Shown here: positions 32,231-40,831 of the stretch, piece by piece | Layout: each line of letters starts with the position of its first letter | How positions within the stretch are numbered: the first letter of the stretch is position 1 | Source: Verrucomicrobiota bacterium | GTDB lineage: Bacteria; Verrucomicrobiota; Verrucomicrobiia; Limisphaerales; Pedosphaeraceae | Length of the DNA: 44,380 bases | Direction: 5' to 3' | Assembly (NCBI GenBank): GCA_021325145.1 | Contig: JAJPHR010000028.1 | Location: 1-44,380, forward strand | The notes under the pieces: generated by a model | What the model was told of the DNA's origin: nothing | Database searches by the model: none | What the model saw: the letters and a program-made list of their open reading frames with translations, nothing else | Position numbers and translations under genes: made by a program

Positions 32231-35200
32231 ATGAACGACCAAACTTCAGCGGTTCCCGGCGCGCCTGTTCGCGTGCCCGATGGCTTATCGTCTGTCCGCA
32301 CGATCGGTGTGGACGCCCGGACCTTTCAGTATTCCGATTCCACCTCGCGGGGCATTGGCCATTACGCGATGCACCATCTGCTCGCCACGGCCGCGCTTGT
32401 CCCGGGTTGGAAATTCATCCTGCTGAACGATTCCGGCAAACCCAATGCCGCCTTGGAGCGCTTGCTCAACTTGCCAAATGTTGAATTGCAATCGCTGGAT
32501 GCGTTCCCGGCCCCATCCATCGACCTCTTCCATATTCCCGACCCGATGAACATGACGGTTGGGTTCGATTCGCCGATGCGCTTTTTTCCCGGCCTCAAGT
32601 CCACCGCCATCTTCCATGATTTGATTCCGCTTCGGTTCTATTGGAGCAACTGGGACGAAACCACAAAACAGGCGTACCTGCTGCGCCTGGATCAACTTCG
32701 CCAGCGCTCCATCCACGTCCTCACGAATTCCGAATTCACCCGGGTGGATTTGATCAAAGGGACCGGCATTCCCGCTGAGCGGACAGAGGCCATTATGGCC
32801 GGCTTGAACTGTTCCGCACGCACCGAAGATGCCAGCCCTTCATTCTTTCAGGAAGTGCGCAAGAAACATGGAATCACGAAACGGTTCTTCCTCCATGTTG
32901 GCGCATTGGATCCGCACAAAAACTTTGAAACCGTCATTCAATCCTTTGGCCGCCTGCCTCGCGGTTCGGCTGAACTCGTCGTGGTCGGTCAAAAGGAGCA
33001 CTATCTTAAGCAGGTCGCCGAATTCGTCGCCCAGCAGAAGATGAAGGACATCCTCTTCACGGGGTTCATCCCGCGCCTGGAATTGGAGGCATTATATCAA
33101 GAGGCGGTAGGCTTGCTGTTTCTATCCAAGTACGAAGGCTTCGGCTTCCCGGTCCTCGAAGCAATGGCCCAGGGTTGCCCGGTCATCACCACCAAAGTGA
33201 CTTCCATCCCGGAAGTTGCCGGCGACGCTGCCATGCTGTTCGAGCCGACCGATGCCGCCGGCGTCAGCCACGCCATGCAAAAGCTCCTCGGCAGCTTCAC
33301 TCTGCGCGAGGAACTGCGGCGCAAAGGATTGGCGCAAGCGGCCAAATTTACCTGGGAAAAAACCGCCCGCCAAACCGTCGCCGCCTGGGAAACGATGCTT
33401 GGTTGCAAGGCGAGCGCCCCAAGTCCGGCTGTGGTTGCAGTGGCCGCACCCGCTACGGAACGGATTTCCGAGCCTGTTCAAGCCCGGGAGGTTCCTGTTG
33501 CCGTTCGCCAGGAGGCGGAAGCTCCCGCTTTGAGCCATGAGTTAATTTGGTTCGCACCCTGGCAAAACCCCAGCGGCTATTGCAGCGAAGCTCTGGCATT
33601 CGCCCAGGGAATCGCGGGCCAGGTTCCGCTCGAGTTGGTGGACGTCGCCAAAACCAAATCTCCCGCCTTCGTTGCTGGCTTGCCGGCTCACCTCAAAGAG
33701 ATCCTGGCCGAACGATTGAAGGAGCAGGTCAATCCTGCCAACAAGATCGCCATCCTGCACATGCCCGGAAGCAGCATTGCACCCGTGCCGGGCGCGACTT
33801 ATTGCATCGGGCGCACGATGTTTGAAACCGCGCAACTTCCGGCTGCATGGGTTGCGCATTGCAATTTGATGGATGAGGTCTGGGTCCCGAGCCGGTTTAA
33901 TGTCGAAACCTTCGCTGCCAGCGGTGTGGAGCGCGACAAACTCGTGGTCATGCCCGAGTCCGCCGACGAGAGCGAATTCGATCCCGCTCGCCACCAGCCA
34001 CTGGCCTTGCCCGAGTCCGCCGGTTTCAACTTCCTTTCCATATTTGAGTGGTCTTCCCGCAAAGGCTGGGATGTTTTGCTCTCGGCCTACCTCAAGGAAT
34101 TCTCCACGCAGGACGATGTTTGCCTCTACCTGCGAACCTATCTGGTGAACCAACCCGAGGGCGATCCAACCGCGGTTATTGAAGGGCTCATTAATGAGCA
34201 CGCCAAAACGCTGGGTCTCAGCGGGAAGCAACTCCCCCGCATCAAAATTCTCGCACAACAGATTCCGCAAGCAGAACTGCCCCGGCTTTACAAGGCCGTT
34301 GACTGCCTGGTCGCCCCGAGTCGCGGCGAAGGCTGGGGTCGCCCTCACCATGAAGCCATGCTCATGGAATTGCCGGTCATCGCGACTAATTGGAGCGGCA
34401 ACACCGAGTTCATGACCGAGGCCAACTCCTATTTGCTCGATTACGAACTGGCTGAGGCAAAATATCTCGAAGCCGGGCTTTGGCACTACCGCGGTCATCG
34501 TTGGGCGAACCCTTCGGAACAGCATTTGCGTCAGTTGATGCGCCACGTTTCCACCCATCGCGAGGAAGCCGCGCAAAAAGGCAAGGCCGCCCGGAGCCAC
34601 ATGGTGGAAAACTTCAGCATCGCCCGCGTGGGCGAAAAGGTTTTGCAACGTCTGCGCGCCATCGAAAGCAAGCTTCAGCTCCCGGCTTGTTCCGCAGTGG
34701 TAGAGGCTGCCAATCTGGTCCTGGAGACGGCTGTCGCCAATGCTTCACCCATTCAAGTCGCGCTGGAAGGTTCATTCCTGGATTTGGGCAGCTTGTCGCA
34801 TGTAAATCGCGAACTGAGCCGCCAACTCGCACTCCAGCCCGGGGTCAAATTGACGTGTGCCGGCAAGAACACGTTGCCCAAAGGCGCGACCGCCATGCCG
34901 ATGCTGCAAGAAATGGCGCGGCGGCTCCAGCCGCAACCGCCCCGCCAGACCCAGGTGACCGTCCGGCATGCCTGGCCTCCGAATTGGGAAGCCCCGGCTG
35001 CGGGCGCCTGGGTGCTGATCCAGCCTTGGGAATTTGGCGCGTTGCCAGCGGAGTGGGTGCAGCAACTCGCTCGCGTGGATGAGGTCTGGGCGCCCTCTGA
35101 ATATGTGCGCCGTGTCTATGTTGATTCCGGTGCTGAGCCGGCCAAAATCAAAGTGGTGCCGAACGGCATTGATCCTGGGAAATTTCATCCCGGTTGCGCG

Positions 35201-37858
35201 CCAATGAAGCTGCCGACCCGCAAGTCGTTCAAGTTTCTGTTCGTCGGCGGCACGATTCACCGCAAAGGTCCGGACGTGCTGCTCGAAGCCTATCTCAAGA
35301 ATTTTACGGCAGCCGATGACGTTTGCCTCGTGATCAAGGATTTCGGCGGGAAGAGCGTGTATGCCGGTCAAACCATCGAAGGCCAAATCAAGGCCGCGCA
35401 AAACCAGCCCGACGCACCTGAGATTCTTTACCTGAACGAAGAGATTTCAGCCGAAGCCATGCCCGGTCTCTACACCGCCTGCGACTGTCTGGTGCATCCC
35501 TATCGCGGCGAAGGCTTCGCCCTGCCCGTGCTGGAAGCCATGGCCTGCGGTCTCCCCGTTGTCGTGACCGCCGGAGGTTCAACCGATGATTTCGCCGATG
35601 ATAAGCACGCCTACCGAATTCCTGCCCGCCGCAAAAGCATCGGCGCAGAAGTGAGCGGGTTGCAATTGGCCCGCACTGGTTGGCTGCTGGAACCTGACTT
35701 CGGCGCATTGAGCGAGAAGATGAATTGGATTGTCAATCATCGTGAAGCCGCACAAGCCAGGGGAGCCGCCGCCAGCGAATATGTCCGGCGCGAATGGACT
35801 TGGGAACGGGCCGCGCAAATTGCCAGTCATCGTCTGCAAGCTCTCGTCGCTCGAAAAAAGGAACAAGCCGCGGCCATATCCGAACGTCGTGCTCGAAAGT
35901 CAGGCCCCATCACGTTGCCTGCTGCCGCCCGGATTGGCCAGTTGAACGAAGCCCGGGAATTATTGGCCCGGAAAGACGTTGTGACCGCATGGAACTCGGC
36001 TTTGGCCGCCCTGGCTGTGCGTCCCTTCCACTGTGAAGCTTACCTGCTGCTGGCGGAAGTGGCCAAAGCCGCTGGCGATTCGGACCGGGCCCGTCTTTGC
36101 GCTGAACGCGCAAAGCAGTTGGCGCCGAATTGGAAACCGGCCAAACAATTGCTCAAATCGCTTCCTTCCCATGGGCATTCAGCCCCTTGGACGGCTTTGC
36201 CCGAAATGCCCAAGTCGCCCCGCTTGACCGTCTGTCTCATTGCCAAAAACGAGGAGCGCTTTCTGAAGCAATGCCTGGAATCAGTTCGTGAACTGGCCCA
36301 CCAGATTGTTGTCGTGGATACCGGCTCGACGGATCGCACGATCGAGATCGCCCGCAGCTTCAATGCCGAAGTACGCTCCTTTGCCTGGAACGATGATTTC
36401 AGCGCCGCGCGTAATGAAGCCCTGAAATATGCCACGGGAGATTGGATACTGATTCTGGACGCCGACGAGGAATTGATGCCCGAGCATAAGCAAACCATCG
36501 TTCAAGAGATGCAAATGGCGTCCGTCATGGCCTATCGTCTGCCCATTATAGATAAGGGCAGGGAATCGGAGGGCTGCAGCTACGTGCCGCGCCTATTCCG
36601 AAATGCTCCCGGCCTTTTCTTCATTGGCCGTGTTCACGAACAGATTTTTAGCAGCATCGAGGTTCGTTGCCAGGAATGGGGAATGGAAAACCGGCGCGGC
36701 AAGACCGCATTACTGCACCACGGTTATACCCAGGAGGTCGTGGCCAATCGCAACAAGATTGCCCGCAATCTCCGCCTGCTGGAATGTGCCATTGAGGAGC
36801 TTCCCAACGAGCCGAACCTGTTGATGAGTTTTGGCCTGGAGTTGGTTCGTTCCGGCCAATTGGACGCCGGCCTGGAACAATACTGGGAAGCATTTCAGGT
36901 GATGTCCGCGTTGCCTTCCGCGCAGGTGGTGCCGGAACTGCGTGAAACTTTGCTGACACAACTGGCGACTCATCTGATGGCCGCCAGGCGATTTGCGGAC
37001 ATCGTGCAACTCGCGCAGACGCCCCTCGGCAAATCCAGCGGCCTGACTGCCTCACAGCATTTTATTTTGGGGCTGGCTCACATGGAGCTGAAGCAACCAG
37101 CGGAAGCCGCGGAGCAAATGCGCCAGTGTGTCAACCAGCGTCATCGGCCCGCGCTCTCGCCCATCCACAACGAAATCCTCAAAGCCGGTCCCAATCACTG
37201 TCTCGCCCTCTCACTGGCGGCGCTCAAACAGTCTGCCGCCGCGCACCAAGCCTTTGTGGCCGCTCTCGCGGATGATCCGCAATCGCGCCCCGCTCAATTC
37301 GACTTCGCGAAGTTCCAGGTGGAGCGAAACCAGCCAATCGAAGCGCTTAAACTGCTTCATAAATTGGTCGCGAGCAACCCGGCTGACGTTCAGGCCTGGG
37401 AGTTCGGCGGAAAAATTGCACTCCGCCAGCCTGAATTCCTCGAATTCGCGCTCGACTGGACGGGTGAGGCCATCAAACATTTCTCGCAATGCACTCCCAT
37501 CGTGCTGCAACGCGCCGAAGCGTTGTTGCTAAGTGGCGATGTCGAACAAGCCTTGCCATTATGGATGCGGGCCCATTCTCCGCAATCTCCGCGGCACCTG
37601 GCCGCCCTGGCCCTGTGCGAATGCGTCTTGGGCAAGGTTAATCTCCACTTTTCCTCCGGCGATGAACCTGTGATCAGTCGCGAATTTCTTAAATGGTACC
37701 AGCAGCTAATAAAGGTCAATGCAGCCGGACTCGTTGGCCGGATCAATCGCAATCTTGCCGCGATCAGGAGTATTCTGCCTTCCTTCTCGGCCGTTTTGGA
37801 TCGCGCCATGAAAGAGGTGGAGGTCGGCGTGAACGACGCGCAGAAGCCGCCCAACTAA
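32231..37858 (+). CDS. Giant multi-domain glycosyltransferase (3x GT-B, GT-A, TPR)
   Basis: The 1875-residue protein holds four transferase modules. Module 1 (about 18-390) is GT4-like, with HVGALDPHKNFETVIQSFGR and YEGFGFPVLEAMAQG. Module 2 (about 437-820) has FEWSSRKGWDVLLSAYLKEF and RGEGWGRPHHEAMLMELPVI. Module 3 (about 845-1230) has VGGTIHRKGPDVLLEAYLKN and RGEGFALPVLEAMACGLPVV. A TPR-like linker (about 1235-1305) leads to a GT2-type GT-A module (about 1330-1545) with LTVCLIAKNEERFLKQCLES, VVDTGSTDRT and LDADEE. TPR-like repeats fill the rest. No transmembrane helix or signal is seen, so it should act in the cytoplasm. Modules 2 and 3 share DEVWxPS and appear duplicated. Building a flagellin glycan is inferred from the neighbours. 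Confidence 0.9.
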   Translation: MNDQTSAVPGAPVRVPDGLSSVRTIGVDARTFQYSDSTSRGIGHYAMHHLLATAALVPGWKFILLNDSGKPNAALERLLNLPNVELQSLDAFPAPSIDLFHIPDPMNMTVGFDSPMRFFPGLKSTAIFHDLIPLRFYWSNWDETTKQAYLLRLDQLRQRSIHVLTNSEFTRVDLIKGTGIPAERTEAIMAGLNCSARTEDASPSFFQEVRKKHGITKRFFLHVGALDPHKNFETVIQSFGRLPRGSAELVVVGQKEHYLKQVAEFVAQQKMKDILFTGFIPRLELEALYQEAVGLLFLSKYEGFGFPVLEAMAQGCPVITTKVTSIPEVAGDAAMLFEPTDAAGVSHAMQKLLGSFTLREELRRKGLAQAAKFTWEKTARQTVAAWETMLGCKASAPSPAVVAVAAPATERISEPVQAREVPVAVRQEAEAPALSHELIWFAPWQNPSGYCSEALAFAQGIAGQVPLELVDVAKTKSPAFVAGLPAHLKEILAERLKEQVNPANKIAILHMPGSSIAPVPGATYCIGRTMFETAQLPAAWVAHCNLMDEVWVPSRFNVETFAASGVERDKLVVMPESADESEFDPARHQPLALPESAGFNFLSIFEWSSRKGWDVLLSAYLKEFSTQDDVCLYLRTYLVNQPEGDPTAVIEGLINEHAKTLGLSGKQLPRIKILAQQIPQAELPRLYKAVDCLVAPSRGEGWGRPHHEAMLMELPVIATNWSGNTEFMTEANSYLLDYELAEAKYLEAGLWHYRGHRWANPSEQHLRQLMRHVSTHREEAAQKGKAARSHMVENFSIARVGEKVLQRLRAIESKLQLPACSAVVEAANLVLETAVANASPIQVALEGSFLDLGSLSHVNRELSRQLALQPGVKLTCAGKNTLPKGATAMPMLQEMARRLQPQPPRQTQVTVRHAWPPNWEAPAAGAWVLIQPWEFGALPAEWVQQLARVDEVWAPSEYVRRVYVDSGAEPAKIKVVPNGIDPGKFHPGCAPMKLPTRKSFKFLFVGGTIHRKGPDVLLEAYLKNFTAADDVCLVIKDFGGKSVYAGQTIEGQIKAAQNQPDAPEILYLNEEISAEAMPGLYTACDCLVHPYRGEGFALPVLEAMACGLPVVVTAGGSTDDFADDKHAYRIPARRKSIGAEVSGLQLARTGWLLEPDFGALSEKMNWIVNHREAAQARGAAASEYVRREWTWERAAQIASHRLQALVARKKEQAAAISERRARKSGPITLPAAARIGQLNEARELLARKDVVTAWNSALAALAVRPFHCEAYLLLAEVAKAAGDSDRARLCAERAKQLAPNWKPAKQLLKSLPSHGHSAPWTALPEMPKSPRLTVCLIAKNEERFLKQCLESVRELAHQIVVVDTGSTDRTIEIARSFNAEVRSFAWNDDFSAARNEALKYATGDWILILDADEELMPEHKQTIVQEMQMASVMAYRLPIIDKGRESEGCSYVPRLFRNAPGLFFIGRVHEQIFSSIEVRCQEWGMENRRGKTALLHHGYTQEVVANRNKIARNLRLLECAIEELPNEPNLLMSFGLELVRSGQLDAGLEQYWEAFQVMSALPSAQVVPELRETLLTQLATHLMAARRFADIVQLAQTPLGKSSGLTASQHFILGLAHMELKQPAEAAEQMRQCVNQRHRPALSPIHNEILKAGPNHCLALSLAALKQSAAAHQAFVAALADDPQSRPAQFDFAKFQVERNQPIEALKLLHKLVASNPADVQAWEFGGKIALRQPEFLEFALDWTGEAIKHFSQCTPIVLQRAEALLLSGDVEQALPLWMRAHSPQSPRHLAALALCECVLGKVNLHFSSGDEPVISREFLKWYQQLIKVNAAGLVGRINRNLAAIRSILPSFSAVLDRAMKEVEVGVNDAQKPPN

Positions 37859-37889
37859 CCAGAGCAAGGCTGGTAGCGACGAACGCCAT

Positions 37890-37910
37890 TGGGTTCGATC
37901 CGGGAACCCA
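37890..37910 (+). terminator. Candidate terminator after the giant glycosyltransferase
   Basis: TGGGTTC (37890-37896) pairs with GAACCCA (37904-37910) around a 7-base loop, 31 bases after the stop, and TTTT lies 6 bases further on. The next gene is convergent, so a terminator is expected here. Confidence 0.45.
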
Positions 37911-37961
37911 GGACGCTTTTGCTCTTGCGGTGGCGGCACGGTGGCCCCGCCTCGGGCCAAT

Positions 37962-38405
37962 CTAACCAGACGATTTTTTAAGGACCGGCGCTTCCTGCAC
38001 TTGGGCTGGCAAGGATTCTTCGTCCGGACAATCCGGACAACGCGGGCCTTCCTCCAGAAGTCGCGCGACCTCCTGGTGGAATTCGGCAAGTTTGAAAGGC
38101 TTGCTGAGCAAGGCATCCACTCCCGGCAGCGCCCGGCCTGAGGCCCGAAGAATTCCTGCGGAACCGCTCAACATTACCACGGGTGTCCCGGGCCATCGTC
38201 CCTTGACGAGTTGCGCCAGTTCGTCGCCCTTCATCCCGGGCATGTCGAAATCCGTGACCACCAGATGAAAGCAATCCCGCTGCAGGATCTCCCGGGCCTC
38301 TTTGCTGCTCGCTGCCGTTTGAACTTTATGCCCATTCATTGTCAGAATGATTTCGAGTATCTGCAGAATTTCCGGTTTGTCATCGACCAAAAGTATTCGT
38401 TTCAT
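37962..38405 (-). CDS. CheY-like single-domain response regulator
   Basis: The preferred ATG at 38405 gives 147 residues starting MKRILLVDDKPEILQILEII; the open frame extends upstream without support. This is a receiver domain with the acidic pair (VDD), the phospho-acceptor Asp (LVVTDFDMPGMKGDELAQLV), the conserved Ser (MLSGSAG) and Lys (LLSKPF). There is no output domain. The tail after residue 118 contains CPDCPDEE and is unusual. It may act in a phosphorelay or on a motor; no partner kinase is nearby. Confidence 0.88.
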   Translation of the reverse strand: MKRILLVDDKPEILQILEIILTMNGHKVQTAASSKEAREILQRDCFHLVVTDFDMPGMKGDELAQLVKGRWPGTPVVMLSGSAGILRASGRALPGVDALLSKPFKLAEFHQEVARLLEEGPRCPDCPDEESLPAQVQEAPVLKKSSG

Positions 38406-38431
38406 ATTGTTTAAAGCTTTTTGAGAAATGG

Positions 38432-40006
38432 TTATGGCGAGCGAAGCCGGTAAAACTTCTGCCTGGAGATGCTGGTTCCCAAGTCGATAAAAGCGGCGCT
38501 GCCGAGTTGGTTGGTCACTGAGGCCAACGCGTCCCACGTGGCCAGATCGGTGGAACCAAAGACGGTGTAAACGCCCGGCGGCCCGGTAAACCTAAACTCA
38601 AAAGTATCATTCACAGCTTGTGGCGGGAGCAATTGAACCGTCTGAGGATAGGTGAAAACGGAGATACCTTGACTCCGCAGGGAAGCGATGGTGGTCAAAT
38701 TCACGGTCAAACTCGCCGAGGCGGCCAGCGATTCGGATAAAACGAGGGTGGTAAGCGGATTGGCGAAAAAGCCAAGTGCGCTCAACTGCCTCATGTCAGG
38801 GGGCAATGTAAGCTCGGCTAGTTGATTGCCAGTGACGAAAAGCCCGCTCAAATTGGTCAGGCCCGGGGGCAAGTTGAGCTGGGTGAGGCGATTTCCACCA
38901 AGATCGAGCGACTGCAAATGACCCAGGTCGGGAGGCAAAACGAGATTGGTCAAGTGATTGTCGGTGATATTAAGCCTGCTCAAATTGGTCAGCCCCAGAG
39001 GCAAGGCAAGGCTGGTCAGGTTCGTGTTTCCGGAAATGCGAAGATCGCTCAGGTGATTCAGATCCGCAGGCAGGCTAATCGCGCTTAGTGGGCCGTCGCT
39101 GACGTTGAGATAAGTCAACCCTGTCAACCCCGCCGGCAGGTGGAAGTTTGTGAACAGATTCGAGCGCAGGTGGAGAAAACTTAGGCTTGCCAGGTTGGAG
39201 GGGAAATTGAGGACGGTCAATCGGTTGAGATCGAGGTCAAGCTCAAGCAAGCTTCCCAGATCGCCGGGCAATGTGACGTTTGTGAGTTGATTGAAAGCGA
39301 GGTCGAGTTCGCTCAGATTCGTCATGCCGGCGGGCAAAGTGAGATCGGCGAGCAGATTTTGGGACAGGTTAAGCTCGATCATGCCTGACAGACCCGGAGG
39401 CAAGGTGACGTTGGTCAGAGGATTACCGGCGAAATAGAACGTGGAGAGGTTTGTCAGCCCGCCTGGCAGGGAGAAATTGCTGAATGAATTAAAGCCGAGG
39501 TCGAGAGCAACCAGACTGGCAAGATTCGAAGGCAGATTGAAACTGGTGAGGTCATTGCCCTCGACGTCAAGGTTCGTCAAGGCGGTCAGTGTTGCGGGCA
39601 GGGTCAGGTTAGTGAGGCCACAGCTTTCGGCGGTGAGTGAAGCAAGTTTTGTCAGTCCGCTGGGCAGAGACAGATCGATAAGTGAATTAACGCTTAGGTC
39701 GATCACTGAGAGGTTCGTAAGCGTGGTTGGGATGGAAAAGTTGGTCAGTTGGTTGATCTGAAGATTAAGCGACGCCAAATTACCGGCGGCTTCCAGACCT
39801 ACGGTGCTTTTTACGTTTCGACGGCTGGCGTCCAAATTTGTCAGGCTCAGCAAGTCCTGCGCGGTCAAGGGTCCGCTGGGTTCGTGCAGAGTGTCGCGGA
39901 TGGCAGCGTTCAGGCCAGGATCAGGAATGGAGACTGTCTGTGCCAGGACGGGGGTCATGAAGCTGGCCAAGGCCACCGTCGAAATCAGACGAAACAAAGT
40001 TTTCAT
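38432..40006 (-). CDS. Secreted leucine-rich-repeat protein
   Basis: From ATG 40006 (MKTLFRLIS; 40024 is possible) the product has 524 residues. A signal peptide ends near PVLAQTVSIP. About residues 25-430 are leucine-rich repeats of roughly 22-24 residues with the pattern LPxxLTNLSxLDLxxNxLTN. The C-terminal 70 residues (FEFRFTGPPGVYTVFGSTDL, ending RQKFYRLRSP) form a module common at the end of secreted Verrucomicrobiota proteins. LRR regions bind proteins or glycans; the partner is unknown. The gene is not obviously flagellar. Confidence 0.88.
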   Translation of the reverse strand: MKTLFRLISTVALASFMTPVLAQTVSIPDPGLNAAIRDTLHEPSGPLTAQDLLSLTNLDASRRNVKSTVGLEAAGNLASLNLQINQLTNFSIPTTLTNLSVIDLSVNSLIDLSLPSGLTKLASLTAESCGLTNLTLPATLTALTNLDVEGNDLTSFNLPSNLASLVALDLGFNSFSNFSLPGGLTNLSTFYFAGNPLTNVTLPPGLSGMIELNLSQNLLADLTLPAGMTNLSELDLAFNQLTNVTLPGDLGSLLELDLDLNRLTVLNFPSNLASLSFLHLRSNLFTNFHLPAGLTGLTYLNVSDGPLSAISLPADLNHLSDLRISGNTNLTSLALPLGLTNLSRLNITDNHLTNLVLPPDLGHLQSLDLGGNRLTQLNLPPGLTNLSGLFVTGNQLAELTLPPDMRQLSALGFFANPLTTLVLSESLAASASLTVNLTTIASLRSQGISVFTYPQTVQLLPPQAVNDTFEFRFTGPPGVYTVFGSTDLATWDALASVTNQLGSAAFIDLGTSISRQKFYRLRSP

Positions 40007-40083
40007 GACGTAATTGGCTGACACTCAATTGATGGATGGATGTTTGTCAGTGGAAGTGCGAAGTGCCTCAACTTCATAGGGAA

Positions 40084-40371
40084 TCAAGGGGAGCGAACAT
40101 GATAATGCCGTTGCAGATGATTCGTCGTCTGCGGATCAGTGAATTGGAATTGGCCGGCGGAGATTTCCGTGGGGTTGCCCAGAATGGTCCAGTTGCTCAA
40201 AGGCAGCCCAACGTTCGTGGCAGCCAGGGTGGTGAAGATTGCGCCCGGCGTGTTGGTGAACCGGAATTGAAACGAACCATCCCCAAGCTTCGTCGGATTT
40301 GTCAGAACGATGGGCGCGAGTGCGGAGATTCTGCTATGAGTTTTCATCAACCTAAGCCGAACGACCCGCAC
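40084..40371 (-). pseudogene. Remnant of a secreted-protein C-terminal module
   Basis: The 95-residue frame is almost entirely the same C-terminal module as in the LRR protein: GSFQFRFTNTPGAIFTTLAA, SNWTILGNPTEISAGQFQFT and an HYHVRSP end, against FYRLRSP next door. There is no signal peptide and no body of a larger protein upstream. It looks like the tail left after deletion of a bigger gene, although a small expressed protein cannot be excluded. Confidence 0.55.
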
Positions 40372-40407
40372 ATGATCTCGAGCGCGCCAAACCTTTTGGT
40401 TTTAAGT

Positions 40408-40713
40408 TTAATTCGGCAGGGCATGAGTTGCGTGAGTCACGGCCGCTCCGGCTCGCAGAGAGGCGGCGACCATCGCGGCCTCAACCATCTCGGCGTCGGT
40501 TGCGCCTGCCTTGCGCGCGTTGCCACTGTGGATGTCGATGCAGTACGGGCATTGCGTCGTGAGAGCCACAGCCACGGCAATCAGCTCCTTGTACTTCACA
40601 GGAATCGCTCCATCCGCGACGGCCGCCTTGTCGAAAGCCCAAAAGGCCTTCATCACTTGGGGCGCGAGGCTGTCCATTTTCTTCAGCTTAGCCAGGTTTT
40701 CATGGTTATACAT
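40408..40713 (-). CDS. AhpD-like carboxymuconolactone decarboxylase family protein
   Basis: From ATG 40713 (MYNHENLAKLKKMDSLAPQV) the product has 101 residues. The open frame to 40893 covers a hairpin and lacks family sequence. It contains YKELIAVAVALTTQCPYCID followed by IHSGNARKAGATDAEMVEAA, the CMD/AhpD core with the redox-active CxxC and the histidine 4 residues on. Such proteins have peroxidase-linked or thiol-oxidoreductase activity. It has no link to the flagellar genes. Confidence 0.88.
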   Translation of the reverse strand: MYNHENLAKLKKMDSLAPQVMKAFWAFDKAAVADGAIPVKYKELIAVAVALTTQCPYCIDIHSGNARKAGATDAEMVEAAMVAASLRAGAAVTHATHALPN

Positions 40714-40765
40714 ATGTTTGATAAGTTTTAGGTGAACTGAGTAATAAATTATTTTTTCCTTTGTT

Positions 40766-40795
40766 CCGGGGCGGAGGACAGGTCCTCCGCCCCGG
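40766..40795. repeat. Perfect 14-bp inverted repeat hairpin
   Basis: CCGGGGCGGAGGAC (40766-40779) and GTCCTCCGCCCCGG (40782-40795) form a perfect stem with a 2-base loop. It lies between the RTX-like gene and the AhpD-like gene. On the minus strand it is followed by an A-rich, not T-rich, stretch, so it is not a standard terminator for the RTX-like gene. It resembles dispersed GC palindromes. Confidence 0.7.
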
Positions 40796-40831
40796 GTATC
40801 GCATGCCTTGCAATGATTGAGTGGGTGCGGA

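Noticed and set aside
33542..34648. A 368-residue minus-strand frame opposite the giant glycosyltransferase
   Set aside because: The plus-strand frame carries clear transferase motifs over the same bases; the minus frame has none.
37870..37930. A possible tRNA remnant around GGGTTCGATCC
   Set aside because: The sequence looks like a T-loop, but the flanks do not make a 5-bp T stem and no anticodon or acceptor arm can be folded; it is better explained as a 7-bp hairpin.
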